NCBI GenBank assembly: GCA_949751835.1
Contig: CATKHK010000077.1
Coordinates: 62,001 to 126,000 of the forward strand
Reading direction: 5' to 3'
Length of the DNA: 64,000 nucleotides
DNA from: Blepharisma japonicum
Lineage: Eukaryota; Ciliophora; Heterotrichea; Heterotrichida; Blepharismidae
Shown one piece after another: positions 1 to 9,009 of the stretch. Positions within the stretch are counted from its first letter, which is position 1, and each line of letters begins with the position of its first letter. Both the position numbers and the translations under genes were made by a program. The notes below the pieces were generated by a model. That model made no database searches and had not been told where the DNA came from. It saw only the letters and a list, made by a program, of their open reading frames with translations.

Positions 1-839
1 AAAGTCCAAGGTTTTTATACAAAATTGGGAAAACTGAAGAAGGATTAAACACTTTACTTCTAATAAGGCTAAACTGGCGGCATAGGAAATATGAATTTAT
101 AGAAGACGAGGTCCGAGGAATAATCCAGTCTATAAAAGAAGAAGGAAATTATTCTTATACAGAACAATACAGGCTATTATTTAAAAACTGCAAAAAGTCA
201 GCAAAAGTAGGAATTGGGCTACAGTGCTTACAGCAGCTTTGTGGAATTAATACCGCCATGTATTATGGTCCTCAAATAATGCAGGTTGCAGGATTTGACT
301 CATCAGGAAGGGCAGCAATTGTGGCAAGCCTCCCTATTGCGTTTGCTAATATGGTAGGAACTTTTATATCGGTTGGATATATAGATAAGCTTGGGAGAAG
401 ATCGACGCTACTTTATACGATTCCGCCGATGGTGTTTTTCTTGCTGTGTCTGGGGACAAGTTTTATATTTATTACTTTTCTGGATGCAGGGGAAGTTGTG
501 CAGTATTTGGCTGTTTTTTCACTGCTGGTTTATATTTTATCGTTTTCTGTAGGAATGGGGACGTGTCCGTGGATTGTGAATTCGGAAATTTTCCCTTTAA
601 ATTTAAGAAGTGCGGCCAATAGCGCGTCTACGACTGCAAATTGGGTCTCAAATTTTATTGTTTCTATGACTTTTGCGTCTGCTATTTCTTTTGCAGCGGG
701 GAGAGTAGGAGTTTGGGTTGTGCTTGCTGGATTCGGAGTTCTCAGCTGGTTCTGGGTGTATAGGCTGCTTCCCGAAACCAAAGGAAAATCATTAGAAGAG
801 ATTTTGATTATGTTTCAAACAAGAAAGGAAGTTGACTAA
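1..839 (+). CDS. MFS sugar transporter, 5' end outside window
   Basis: C-terminal part of a major facilitator superfamily sugar/polyol transporter, a membrane protein that moves hexoses or polyols. The open frame enters from the left edge in frame 3, so the start codon is missing. Visible family motifs are SPRFLYK just after the central loop, GLQCLQQLCGINTAMYYGP in the seventh helix, DKLGRR in the loop between helices 8 and 9, PWIVNSEIFP, and the C-terminal PETKGKSLEEI signature. About six hydrophobic segments follow the central cytosolic loop, as expected for the second half of a 12-helix transporter. It ends in TAA. Substrate cannot be told from sequence. A second, complete member of the family lies at 30222-31589. 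Confidence 0.9.
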   Translation, partial: SPRFLYKIGKTEEGLNTLLLIRLNWRHRKYEFIEDEVRGIIQSIKEEGNYSYTEQYRLLFKNCKKSAKVGIGLQCLQQLCGINTAMYYGPQIMQVAGFDSSGRAAIVASLPIAFANMVGTFISVGYIDKLGRRSTLLYTIPPMVFFLLCLGTSFIFITFLDAGEVVQYLAVFSLLVYILSFSVGMGTCPWIVNSEIFPLNLRSAANSASTTANWVSNFIVSMTFASAISFAAGRVGVWVVLAGFGVLSWFWVYRLLPETKGKSLEEILIMFQTRKEVD

Positions 840-878
840 GTGAATTGGATAGATTTATGTTATAGAAATAACTTATAA

Positions 879-1175
879 ATGGATAATTTATTAGGAGTTT
901 CTGACTGCTACAAAGCGTGTAATGAAGAGTTCTCGATCGCTGATCCTAACCGACTCTTCTGCAAGAAAGGGTGTGATAGCGACGAAAAATTCTTAGAATG
1001 CAAATCAGAATTCTGTCCTGGGCTATGCATAAAAAGCGAGCTTGGAGAAGAAGACAATAAACGTGGAGGCTGGTCCAAGCTGTTTTCAAGAGCACCTGGC
1101 TCACGCCCTGATGCCTGCCTGAATGCATGCTTTTTCGGCTGCTCTCATAAAGATGAAGAAGAAAATGATGATTAA
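879..1175 (+). CDS. small cysteine-rich protein (98 aa)
   Basis: Not a family I recognise. The 98-residue product carries ten cysteines, mostly in CX3C spacing (CYKAC, CKKGC, CPGLC, CLNAC), which suggests disulfide pairing or metal binding. There is no signal peptide: the N-terminus is MDNLLGVSDC. The tail is acidic and ends EEENDD. It begins 39 nt after the transporter stop on the same strand. Twin CX3C motifs recall mitochondrial intermembrane-space proteins, but the spacing between pairs does not fit that family well, so no function is assigned. Confidence 0.6.
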   Translation: MDNLLGVSDCYKACNEEFSIADPNRLFCKKGCDSDEKFLECKSEFCPGLCIKSELGEEDNKRGGWSKLFSRAPGSRPDACLNACFFGCSHKDEEENDD

Positions 1176-1411
1176 TTTAATGTTAAAATCGCATTATTAG
1201 GAGGGAAGATCTTGCCATTTCGCATTTATTTGTTGTTAGATAAATTATTTTAGACAGAGTTTTTAACACCGAGGCCTGAATTAAAGAGATTTTTATTTAA
1301 AATAGAAAAAAAAAACTAAAAGAGTGCTCATATTATGAAAATGATAGATATTTGTATAAAAATAATATGCTATTAATAAGGCATAATAAAAATCTAAATA
1401 ATTGGGAATTA

Positions 1412-2416
1412 TTAAATTGCAACAGCATGAACAACATAATCTCTTCCAAGCCTAAACACACTGTCAATTCTAAACCCAGACTGACTTAGTAGCCTTTCAA
1501 GCTCTTCCTTTGTTCTTGCCTTTGAATTCGTATAAGCATTCAAAAGTACGTCAAACCATCTGTCTGACTGGTATTGAGGATCACCCCTGACCAAAATTGG
1601 ATCAATTATTTTCAAATTTTTTCCAGGCTCCAATGCTTTTCTACAATTATCGAAGATCCGCTTGCTGTCATCATCGTTCCAGTCAATAAGAGTATGCTTA
1701 ATAATAATGCAATCAAACCCTTCAGGAACATGATCCAGGAAATTTCCTGAAATAACAGCTAATCTTTCTTGAAATCCATTTTTCTCGATGTTTTTTGTAG
1801 CCCTTTCAGTTACTTCTTCAAGATCAAAAACAGCCCCAGTCAATTCAGCATGAATTTTACACAATTCTATCATAAATGATCCATCAGCTCCACCTATATC
1901 TAAAATCCTATGGGCATTTCCTAGCTCAATTCTGACAAAAGTAGGAATTTCCCTTAACGTCAGAATTGTCATGAAATCTTGAAATGCCGTCAACATATGA
2001 GGATTTTCTCTAATGTATTCAAAACATCCAGATCCAAAGCGGAGCTCGTGGGCTGATTTATTTACTTTTAAAGAATCAGTGAGAGAACAGATCATTTCAT
2101 GGTGGTGTGGGCTGCCAAGCCATTTAATCATGGGAGTTACAGAAGGATCGGCCAGAGCTGAGGAGAGCTCAGAATTCGACCATTCGTGGGTTTCAAGGTT
2201 ATAATTGAAAAATCCAAAGGCTTCAAGACTTAATAAGAGTCTATCCAGTTTTTCTGGCAGAGTCGACGTTTGAGATGCGAGCTCTTCAATGCGCTTTGGA
2301 GTTGACAGAAGACCAGCGATATTTAATTCTGTCGCTGAATAAAGCATCATTGATATCAGAGGTCCATTAAGAATTTGAAAAATTGCTCGGTAGCTTTGGT
2401 TAGGCCTTTGGTCCAT
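1412..2416 (-). CDS. SAM-dependent O-methyltransferase (COMT/ASMT type)
   Basis: 334 aa, the usual size for caffeate/acetylserotonin-type O-methyltransferases, which methylate hydroxyl groups of small aromatic molecules. An N-terminal helical dimerisation region (about 1-110) is followed by the Rossmann methyltransferase domain. The SAM-binding glycine motif ILDIGGADGS is at about 171-180. The catalytic base region KHTLIDWNDDD has the expected His at about 241, and the late motif GRDYVVHAVAI closes the fold. All tryptophans here are TGG. The start is the first ATG after an AT-rich spacer. Substrate is not predictable; in a pigmented heterotrich, secondary aromatic metabolites are possible but this is inference. 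Confidence 0.88.
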   Translation of the reverse strand: MDQRPNQSYRAIFQILNGPLISMMLYSATELNIAGLLSTPKRIEELASQTSTLPEKLDRLLLSLEAFGFFNYNLETHEWSNSELSSALADPSVTPMIKWLGSPHHHEMICSLTDSLKVNKSAHELRFGSGCFEYIRENPHMLTAFQDFMTILTLREIPTFVRIELGNAHRILDIGGADGSFMIELCKIHAELTGAVFDLEEVTERATKNIEKNGFQERLAVISGNFLDHVPEGFDCIIIKHTLIDWNDDDSKRIFDNCRKALEPGKNLKIIDPILVRGDPQYQSDRWFDVLLNAYTNSKARTKEELERLLSQSGFRIDSVFRLGRDYVVHAVAI

Positions 2417-2605
2417 ATTTTATAAGTTAAAAACGGACATCCACAATTTTATAGCAAATTAACAATTATAGCTTATATTAAAAGTTATTTTTTGTATTTA
2501 AATTAATGGTCATAGGATTGTTTTCTTGTATGTTTTTAACTTCATATATGCCTTATCAATTATAATTTTTATGTAAAATAGCTAAAAATAATAAATCTAG
2601 TAAAT

Positions 2606-3505
2606 ATGCAGGATATAGGAAGGCAAGATCTAAATAGCCGGAAATTATTCATAGGCGGACTCGCTCCACACACAACAAAAGAGGACATACAAGCCCACTT
2701 CACTCAGTTCGGCTCTGTCCAGGATTGTGTTCTAATGATTGATAGATCGACAGGGAGATCACGATGTTTTGGATTTGTCACTATGAAGGACAACGAATCT
2801 ACTGACCGAATCCTTGCAGAAAATCAAGAAATCGGAGGCAAAAAAGTTGACTGCAAGCTCGCTGTCCCACGAGACCAAAATTCCAGTGTTCCCACTGCCA
2901 CCTCTTTTCGCACGAAAAAGGTTTTCGTCGGTGGTCTGCCTCCAGACGTAACCCAAGAGATATTTAATTGTTTTTTCGAACAGTTTGGACAAATAGAAGA
3001 TAGTGTTGTAATGTTTGACCGAGAAACAGGTAGACCGAGAGGGTTTGGGTTCATCACTTTCACAAATGAAGAAAGTGTTGAAAGAGTGATACAGAATAAT
3101 GAAAGCAACTATATAAATGGGAAATGGGTCGAGTGCAAAAAGGCTATGCCTAAGCATAATCAGCCTAGCGAACGTTATACCAATTATCAGTATACAAACC
3201 AGAATTATTATAATCCACAGTATACAACCCAGCCTTACACAAATCAAATGTACTCTAACCAAATGTATCAAGGCTATATGATGAATCCTTATTATAACAT
3301 GACTGGCTATGAGCAGGGTACCGCTTATGACCCATATTGGCAAGTAAATCAAATTTATGGCCAGCAGAACTATAATGAGGGGCATGAAGAGCAAAGCAAG
3401 CAGAAATTTGTGGACGATTTATTGAATGAAGGAAGAACTGATATCAGCCAACAGCAAAGGTAGATTTTATATAGTGAAAATCACAGAAATAAAGCAATTA
3501 ACTAG
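2606..3505 (+). CDS. two-RRM RNA-binding protein (hnRNP A/B, Musashi/DAZAP1 type)
   Basis: Two RNA recognition motifs in tandem. RRM1 has RNP2 KLFIGGLA and RNP1 RCFGFVTM; RRM2 has KVFVGGLP and RGFGFITF. The layout matches the Musashi/DAZAP1/hnRNP A family that binds single-stranded RNA and controls mRNA processing or translation. After about residue 190 the chain is low-complexity and rich in Tyr, Asn and Gln, resembling a prion-like domain. The continuous frame stops at TAG (3461-3463). That stop lies inside a perfect 15-nt intron match at 3460-3474; splicing it would extend the protein by nine residues beyond the junction to TAG at 3503-3505 (294 aa). I give the spliced model; the unspliced model (285 aa, end 3463) is the alternative. 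Confidence 0.85.
3460..3474 (+). other. candidate 15-nt intron
   Basis: GTAGATTTTATATAG fits GTA-N5-TA-N3-AG and removes the apparent stop of the RRM gene, leaving a short in-frame extension. Protein comparison cannot test it because the tail is not conserved. Confidence 0.55.
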
Positions 3506-4128
3506 ATGGAAATTCATTAACAGACTAAAAGGTCTTTAATAAATGTAGCTATAAATTGATATGGGTTGATTTTGTAAGCAACCATTGTTTTAGTAGATCT
3601 ATAATTATCAGAAAATAGTATTCATATTTATTTATCGTGATGCCTAGTATCATAGTAGCCTTTGAGTCTTATTTTCTCTTTTTAAATAGCGTTTTTATCA
3701 GATTTCTTTCAATTTATCTTATCTCCCATACTTATTCCTCTCTTTTCCTCTTACTTTGCTAACAAAAATTAGCCAAGAGTCAAGAATTTAAAGACTTAGA
3801 GAGTTTGGGAAAATAAACCGAAATTTCGCTCAATGCTTATATGCCTCTAATGCTAGTTCTTTAAGTTGTTAAAGCCCAAGTACTTATATTTTTCAATAAT
3901 ATCAATTAAGATTTCATCAATTAATCCATTAATTAATAAAAAAGGGTATCTCGCTATCCAATAGTGATATCTATTGCTTCAATCTTTTAGCCATAAGTCT
4001 ATCATTTCAATTTTAATTGTAATTTGCTGCATTTTAATTTATGCTAAAAATATTATTTTATTTTTATTCTTCTTATGTACGCAATTATAGCCTACTATAT
4101 AATCAATTCTATTTAAATACAGTTTTAT
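3506..4128. other. AT-rich spacer
   Basis: Convergent spacer between the RRM and MORN genes. I see no open frame with TGA read as Trp, no RNA gene and no repeat of note. Confidence 0.6.
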
Positions 4129-5091
4129 TTATAAAGACTTGCCGTTCATCCATACTCCTTCTTTCTTTTCTCCTGTGGGCAAAACCATAGTTCCCGACTC
4201 TTCTAACTTCCCATCTTTCCACTTTCCATAAAACTTCCTCCCATCTGCCCACTCCAGCACTCCTGGGCCTTCCTTCTTATCATCTTTATACACTCCCCGA
4301 AAAACCTTCCCATCAGGCCAAGTAAATTTGCCTTCCCCATTCATTTTATTGTTTTTCCACATTCCTGTATAGCTTTTCCCATCAGGCCAATGATAATTTC
4401 CTTGTCCATGTATATCATTTTTCCAAAACTCCCCTTCATATTTTGATCCATCAGCCCAAAAAAATTTTCCATGTCCTTGTTTATTTCCTTCTCTGTATTC
4501 TCCTTCATATTTCGCACCATCGGGCCACATTTCGACCCCATGGCCGTCTTGTTTGTCGTCTTTTCAGTCTCCATCATATCTTGCTCCATCTAGGTGCATA
4601 TAAATTCCTTTTCCATGAGCTTTGTTATTGAGTCATTCGCCTTCATAAACATCTCCGTCACTATGAATTAGCCTCCCATAGCCGTTGGGTTTATCGTCTT
4701 TTCAGTATCCTTCATATTTTGCACCGTTTTTTGTATAGTGAATTCCTCGGCCTTCTCGCTGGTTGAGGGATAAATTTCATTCGCCGATATAGATAGAACA
4801 GTCAGAAAGCTTGACTGGCGGCTTTTTGGTTACATTTTCGGTTTGTTGGGAGCCATAATTAAAAGGCTCAAGCTTAGATTCAGCTTTACGGGAAAATTCG
4901 TTCATAAGATCGGAAGATTCTTGGATTAAAGATTTTCGTAAAGAGTAGCCTCTTCAAGCGGCTTGGATTTTTATTACATAAGGCAGCGTTTTGCGGGAGC
5001 TCAGGTTTTTCTTGACTGATTCTATATCTAGCTCTTTGAACTCCCCTGCCAATTTATAGTCTCTGATGCATGCTGTACATATTCCTCCCAT
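4129..5091 (-). CDS. IQ-motif and MORN-repeat protein
   Basis: 320 aa when TGA is read as Trp. Under the standard code only the C-terminal half is visible. The N-terminus MGGICTACIRD is followed by an IQ motif (IQAAWRGYSLRK, about 45-56) expected to bind calmodulin. From about residue 95 there are nine MORN repeats (pattern YEGEWKDDKxxGxG) and a partial tenth. MORN proteins bind membranes or scaffold cytoskeletal structures; in ciliates many sit at the cortex or basal bodies. Five Trp codons in the N-terminal half are TGA, four of them at MORN consensus positions. The nine Trp in the C-terminal half are all TGG. Start chosen as the first ATG of the extended frame. Confidence 0.88.
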
Positions 5092-5426
5092 TTAAATAAA
5101 AGTCAGGAATGAATCTTTTAAACGTCAATCTCTGGTAAAATATAGATATATATTGAAGTTTTATTATTTTGTATAATTTTTATTATAATTATCTTTTAAA
5201 GATCTTTTCTAGTCTTATTGGTGATTGGAGAGTATGATGATAATCATCAGTATAATATAATATTTCAATCCTAATCATTCATTAAGTGCTTCACAAATTT
5301 GCAGGTGTATTTCAATATTTCTCAATAGATGGTTGCTAGATATTGCTATTTTTGGATTTATACTTTTCTTTTACGTTTCAGAAATTTTCCATAATAAATT
5401 CCCTAAAAAGAGTCGAATAAATAATA
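5092..5426. other. divergent spacer with duplicated 5' flank
   Basis: AT-rich region between the MORN gene and the first phosphotransferase, on opposite strands. Its last ~48 bases (5379-5426) are nearly repeated at 7317-7365 in front of the second phosphotransferase. Confidence 0.6.
5379..5426 (+). promoter_or_regulatory. conserved 5' flank of phosphotransferase copy 1
   Basis: The block containing CCATAATAAATTCC and AGTCGAAT immediately before the ATG recurs with few changes at 7317-7365. It is either leftover from the gene duplication or a kept promoter/5' UTR element. Confidence 0.4.
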
Positions 5427-6557
5427 ATGGGATATCTGTCTGAAGAAGCAAAAAACACCTTAAAAAATCATAAGTATCATGGAAGTCCAGCCACTCCATT
5501 GATGAATTTTTTAAACAAAATTCTATGGACTCCGCTCTCTAAATTTATTCCAAATTCAATTGCTCCAAACATGATCACACTTCTCTCGACAATTTCCATT
5601 ATGTTTGGCGTCATCCTTGCCCTATTCTATAATGATCTGCAATTTGGGAAGAATTCTCCTCTCTGGGTATGGCCAGTCGCTGGCCTGTGCCTATGGCTGT
5701 ATGACACTCTTGATAATTTAGATGGACTGCATGCAAGGAAAACAGGGCAAGGCTCGCCATTAGGGCAGCTAATGGACCATGGTAACTATTATGCAGGACT
5801 TGATAGCAGCTTTAACACTTTTGCAGTATCTTTCTTGATAATCCAATGTGTAGGCCTGCATGGTACAAGTATATGGATTCCTTTGCTAAATGTTGCAGTG
5901 CAATCCGTATTCTTCTACGCAGCGTGGGAAGAAAACTTCGTAGGATCTTTAAGAATAAACCTTGGAGCAGCTGGAGTTGATGAATTCGCCTACATTCATA
6001 TTTTACAATTTATCCTCACTCCTTTTCTGGGATATGAATTTTACGAGACAGAAATTTTTCCCGGATTCCCTATTAAGGACTTTTGTGGATTATATATTTT
6101 CTTCATGTACTTTTTATTTAGATTTCTTTACAGTGCCTCCTGCTATACCATAAAAACACTGAAATTTACCAAATCCTTAGTTCCATTACTTAAGTGGATC
6201 CCTATGTTCCAGGTTTATATTGGAATCGCTTTGATTTATCAGACTGCCGTTTATAGTAAATACACTTTATTATTTATTGTAGACCAGTCTGTGCTCTTTG
6301 GGATTCTCAGCGTATGGATGGTCATCTGCAATGTGTCCAAAGTGAATTATAGCTCATTCCGTATTGATACTTCATTGTATCTGTTGTATGCCATTTTGCT
6401 ATACTGTGGGGTTGATTTCTTTAACCAATTTGAGGTCAATTTAGCAGTAACAACTGCTTTCGTTATTTATATCTGCTATTTCTTTTCATCATTGGTTTTG
6501 GAAATTGCGAATTATTTAGAAATACCAGTTTTCACAGTTAAACAGAAAAAATCTTAA
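5427..6557 (+). CDS. CDP-alcohol phosphotransferase (choline/ethanolamine type), copy 1
   Basis: Integral ER-type enzyme of the CEPT/EPT/CPT family, which transfers phosphocholine or phosphoethanolamine from the CDP-alcohol to diacylglycerol in the last step of the Kennedy pathway. Several hydrophobic helices are seen. The CDP-alcohol motif DG-x2-AR-x8-G-x3-D-x3-D starts at residue 99 (DNLDGLHARKTG). In the raw frame the last Asp is displaced by five residues (NYYAG). Removing a 15-nt intron at 5782-5796 gives DHGLDSS with exact spacing. A second consensus intron at 6107-6121 would delete an Arg from a membrane helix. With both removed the protein is 366 aa; the raw frame gives 376. Tandem paralogue at 7366-8496. 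Confidence 0.93.
   Translation: MGYLSEEAKNTLKNHKYHGSPATPLMNFLNKILWTPLSKFIPNSIAPNMITLLSTISIMFGVILALFYNDLQFGKNSPLWVWPVAGLCLWLYDTLDNLDGLHARKTGQGSPLGQLMDHGNYYAGLDSSFNTFAVSFLIIQCVGLHGTSIWIPLLNVAVQSVFFYAAWEENFVGSLRINLGAAGVDEFAYIHILQFILTPFLGYEFYETEIFPGFPIKDFCGLYIFFMYFLFRFLYSASCYTIKTLKFTKSLVPLLKWIPMFQVYIGIALIYQTAVYSKYTLLFIVDQSVLFGILSVWMVICNVSKVNYSSFRIDTSLYLLYAILLYCGVDFFNQFEVNLAVTTAFVIYICYFFSSLVLEIANYLEIPVFTVKQKKS
5782..5796 (+). other. 15-nt in-frame intron in the catalytic motif
   Basis: GTAACTATTATGCAG. It has no stop in the reading frame, so retention keeps the ORF open but inserts NYYAG between the third and fourth catalytic Asp. Splicing restores D-x3-D. Confidence 0.88.
6107..6121 (+). other. 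candidate 15-nt in-frame intron
   Basis: GTACTTTTTATTTAG fits the consensus and is conserved in position in the paralogue. Removal changes FFMYFLFRFLY to FFIFLY, deleting an Arg from a hydrophobic helix. T-rich codons make a chance match possible. Confidence 0.5.
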
Positions 6558-6615
6558 CTTAAAATAAGATAAGCATTTTAATCATTTGAAGAGCACTAAG
6601 CCATAACGAGTCACT

Positions 6616-6714
6616 TAATTATTTAATTCTTTTATTTCTTTTCAACAGTGTCTTTAGAAATCGCAAACTATTTAAAGATCCCTATATTTTATAGTCAAAA
6701 TGAAAACAGCTTAA
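6616..6714 (+). pseudogene. decayed 3' end of a third phosphotransferase copy
   Basis: This ~100-nt stretch aligns with the last ~95 nt of both flanking genes. It keeps codons for SLEIANYLKIPIF (compare LEIANYLEIPVF and LEIANYLDIPIF), then AAAACAGCTTAA in place of the tail and stop. No upstream coding remains. It starts just after the stop of copy 1, which suggests loss of a middle gene copy by internal deletion, or a partial duplication of the 3' end. Confidence 0.75.
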
Positions 6715-7316
6715 TTTATACTTCACCAAAATTTTCCTAATCAGTTAAATCTTTTCGATATTTTTTTTCGACTTAGGCATCAGAATTGGACAGTTGTCTC
6801 CCAATTTTAGTATCCTAAGTATCAAACATAATTATTCTTTGAAGTTTTCAATTTAATACACTAAAATTGTTCATATGCACCAGCATATTTCAAGAACTTT
6901 GCTTCCTTCATTCTTCGCTAGTCAAAATTATTTTGAGATTGGAATAGATGTATAAATTAATAGAAAAAGAGAGATAAGGGATAAATTCCTTTGTATTATA
7001 CTTTTTTAATTTTTTAAATGAGTGCTCTATATGAATCTAATATTTCACCATTTAAGAAAATGTTGAAATAATATAAAGATTTTTTAGCTAAAACCTAAAA
7101 AACACAATTTTAACTTAAAAATTTGAATGTATTTACTATAAAAAAAGTCATAGATTATTTTCAGTATATTGACGCATCTAATAATTAAGTATAGAGAGCA
7201 GCTATTTCTCTGAGTAATTTTCCAATGCACAAGTGTGAATGAATATGTCATAATAGCTGGCTGCTAACTAGCTGAGGATTTTTGTTTATTTGGCATTTAT
7301 ATTCGCCTTTAATCTG

Positions 7317-7365
7317 TCGAAAATTTACCATAATAAATTCCTGAAAAATAGTCGAATTAATAAAA
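7317..7365 (+). promoter_or_regulatory. conserved 5' flank of phosphotransferase copy 2
   Basis: Counterpart of 5379-5426, sharing CCATAATAAATTCC and TAGTCGAAT just upstream of the ATG. Confidence 0.4.
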
Positions 7366-8496
7366 ATGGGATATCTGACTGAAGAATCAATAAATACCTT
7401 AAAGAATCATAAATACAGAGGAAGTCCAACCACTCCACTGATGAAGCTTTTAGACAAAATACTATGGACTCCGCTCTCTAAATTTATACCAAATTCAATC
7501 GCTCCAAACATGGTTACGCTTTTTTCGACAATTTTCATTATGCTTGGAGTCATCCTTGCCCTAGTCTATAATGATCTTCAATTTGGGAAAAATCCTCCTC
7601 TCTGGGTATGGCCAGTTGCAGCCTTATGCCTATGGTTGTATGACACTCTCGACAATTTAGATGGTAAACATGCAAGAAAAACAGGTCAAAGCTCACCATT
7701 AGGGCAGCTAATGGACCATGGTAACTATTATATAGGACTTGATAGCAGCTTTAACACTTTTGCTGTATCATTCTTAAATTTCCAATCGGTGGGTCTACAT
7801 GGTACAAGTATATGGATTCCTTTAATAAATATTTCAGTCCAGTCCATATTTTTTTACGCAGCGTGGGAAGAAAACTACGTAGGCTCTGTAAGAACAACCC
7901 TTGGGTGGCTTGGAGTTGAGGAATTCGCTTATATCCACGCTATTCAGTTTGCCTTGACCTTTGTTGTGGGATATGAATTCTACGATACTGAGCTAATAGC
8001 CGGATTTGCTATTAAGGATGCTTATGGTTTGTATCTTTGCTTCATGTATTTTTTATTTAGATTTCTGTATATCGTGACCAGATACATTAATAAAACATTA
8101 AGATTTGCCAAATCCTATGCTCCATTACTCAAATGGATCCCTATGATCCAAATTTATGCTGGGACCGCATTGATTTATCAGACAAGTGTTTATAGTAAGT
8201 ATGTCTTATTATTCATTATAGACCAGTCTGTACTCTTTGGAGCTCTCAGCGTATGGATGATCATTTGCAATGTGTCTAAGGTCAGCTTTAGTCCATTTCG
8301 TATAGATACTTCTCTGTATCTATTGTATGCTATTTTAGTATACTCTGGGATTGATCTCTTTAACCAACTTGAAATCAATTTAGCAGTCACATCTGCGTTC
8401 GTTATTTATATTTGCTATTTCTTTTCTGCGTTAGCTTTAGAAATTGCAAATTATCTAGACATCCCAATATTCACAGTTAAAAAGAAAGTCGCTTAA
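7366..8496 (+). CDS. CDP-alcohol phosphotransferase (choline/ethanolamine type), copy 2
   Basis: Tandem paralogue of 5427-6557, same strand, same length and highly similar throughout (MGYLTEESINTLKNHKY against MGYLSEEAKNTLKNHKY). It has the same Kennedy-pathway role. The motif DNLDGKHARKTGQSSPLGQL is intact. As in copy 1 the last Asp only falls into register after a 15-nt intron (7721-7735) is removed. A second consensus intron is at 8046-8060. Spliced length is 366 aa, raw 376. Conservation of both introns means they predate the duplication. Differences outside the motif, including GLGSV/TTLGWLG loops, could reflect choline against ethanolamine preference; this cannot be decided here. Confidence 0.93.
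   Translation: MGYLTEESINTLKNHKYRGSPTTPLMKLLDKILWTPLSKFIPNSIAPNMVTLFSTIFIMLGVILALVYNDLQFGKNPPLWVWPVAALCLWLYDTLDNLDGKHARKTGQSSPLGQLMDHGNYYIGLDSSFNTFAVSFLNFQSVGLHGTSIWIPLINISVQSIFFYAAWEENYVGSVRTTLGWLGVEEFAYIHAIQFALTFVVGYEFYDTELIAGFAIKDAYGLYLCFMYFLFRFLYIVTRYINKTLRFAKSYAPLLKWIPMIQIYAGTALIYQTSVYSKYVLLFIIDQSVLFGALSVWMIICNVSKVSFSPFRIDTSLYLLYAILVYSGIDLFNQLEINLAVTSAFVIYICYFFSALALEIANYLDIPIFTVKKKVA
7721..7735 (+). other. 15-nt in-frame intron in the catalytic motif
   Basis: GTAACTATTATATAG, same position and phase as 5782-5796 in copy 1. Retention would insert NYYIG; splicing restores DHGLD. Confidence 0.88.
8046..8060 (+). other. candidate 15-nt in-frame intron
   Basis: GTATTTTTTATTTAG, at the position of 6107-6121 in copy 1. 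Removal deletes the Arg in the membrane segment CFMYFLFRFLY. Confidence 0.5.
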
Positions 8497-9009
8497 CTAA
8501 AAATAAGGTTTATTAGTCCAATTATTATTAGTAGTCTTATCAATTAAATTTATATAGTGGAATATTATTTATATAAAAATAGAAGCAACGGTAAATATTT
8601 TTATTTCCAAGATTAAATTATATAAATATGTTGCTAGGGTATAAGCATTCATACTATTTGAGCTAAAATCTATATCCTCTCTTTGAGCTTCAAAAATATT
8701 TGGCAAACAATTTAAATTGCAAAATTAATCCCTAAAATTAAAATGTATATTGAAAAATGATTAAAACTGAATCGTTTTAAAAAATTGTAATTTTACTTAT
8801 AATTTATGAATATTATTTAGTAACAATACTTATCTGCCATCTTAAAATGCTAATTAACAAAGGAGATATGATATCTAGGCATATTATATGAATAAATAAA
8901 ACACTAATTTGTGCATTTCTATCAAAAAATCTGAGACCATATTGTTTTCAAAAAAATTTATCAACATTTTCTATTATCTAAATTTATTTTGATCTAAAAT
9001 AGGATTATT
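8497..9009. other. AT-rich convergent spacer
   Basis: No coding frame, RNA gene or repeat recognised. Confidence 0.6.

Larger units (their letters stand above)
6558..7365. other. spacer between tandem paralogues
   Basis: AT-rich spacer holding the decayed phosphotransferase tail (6616-6714) and the repeated 5' flank (7317-7365). The rest shows nothing recognisable. Confidence 0.6.
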
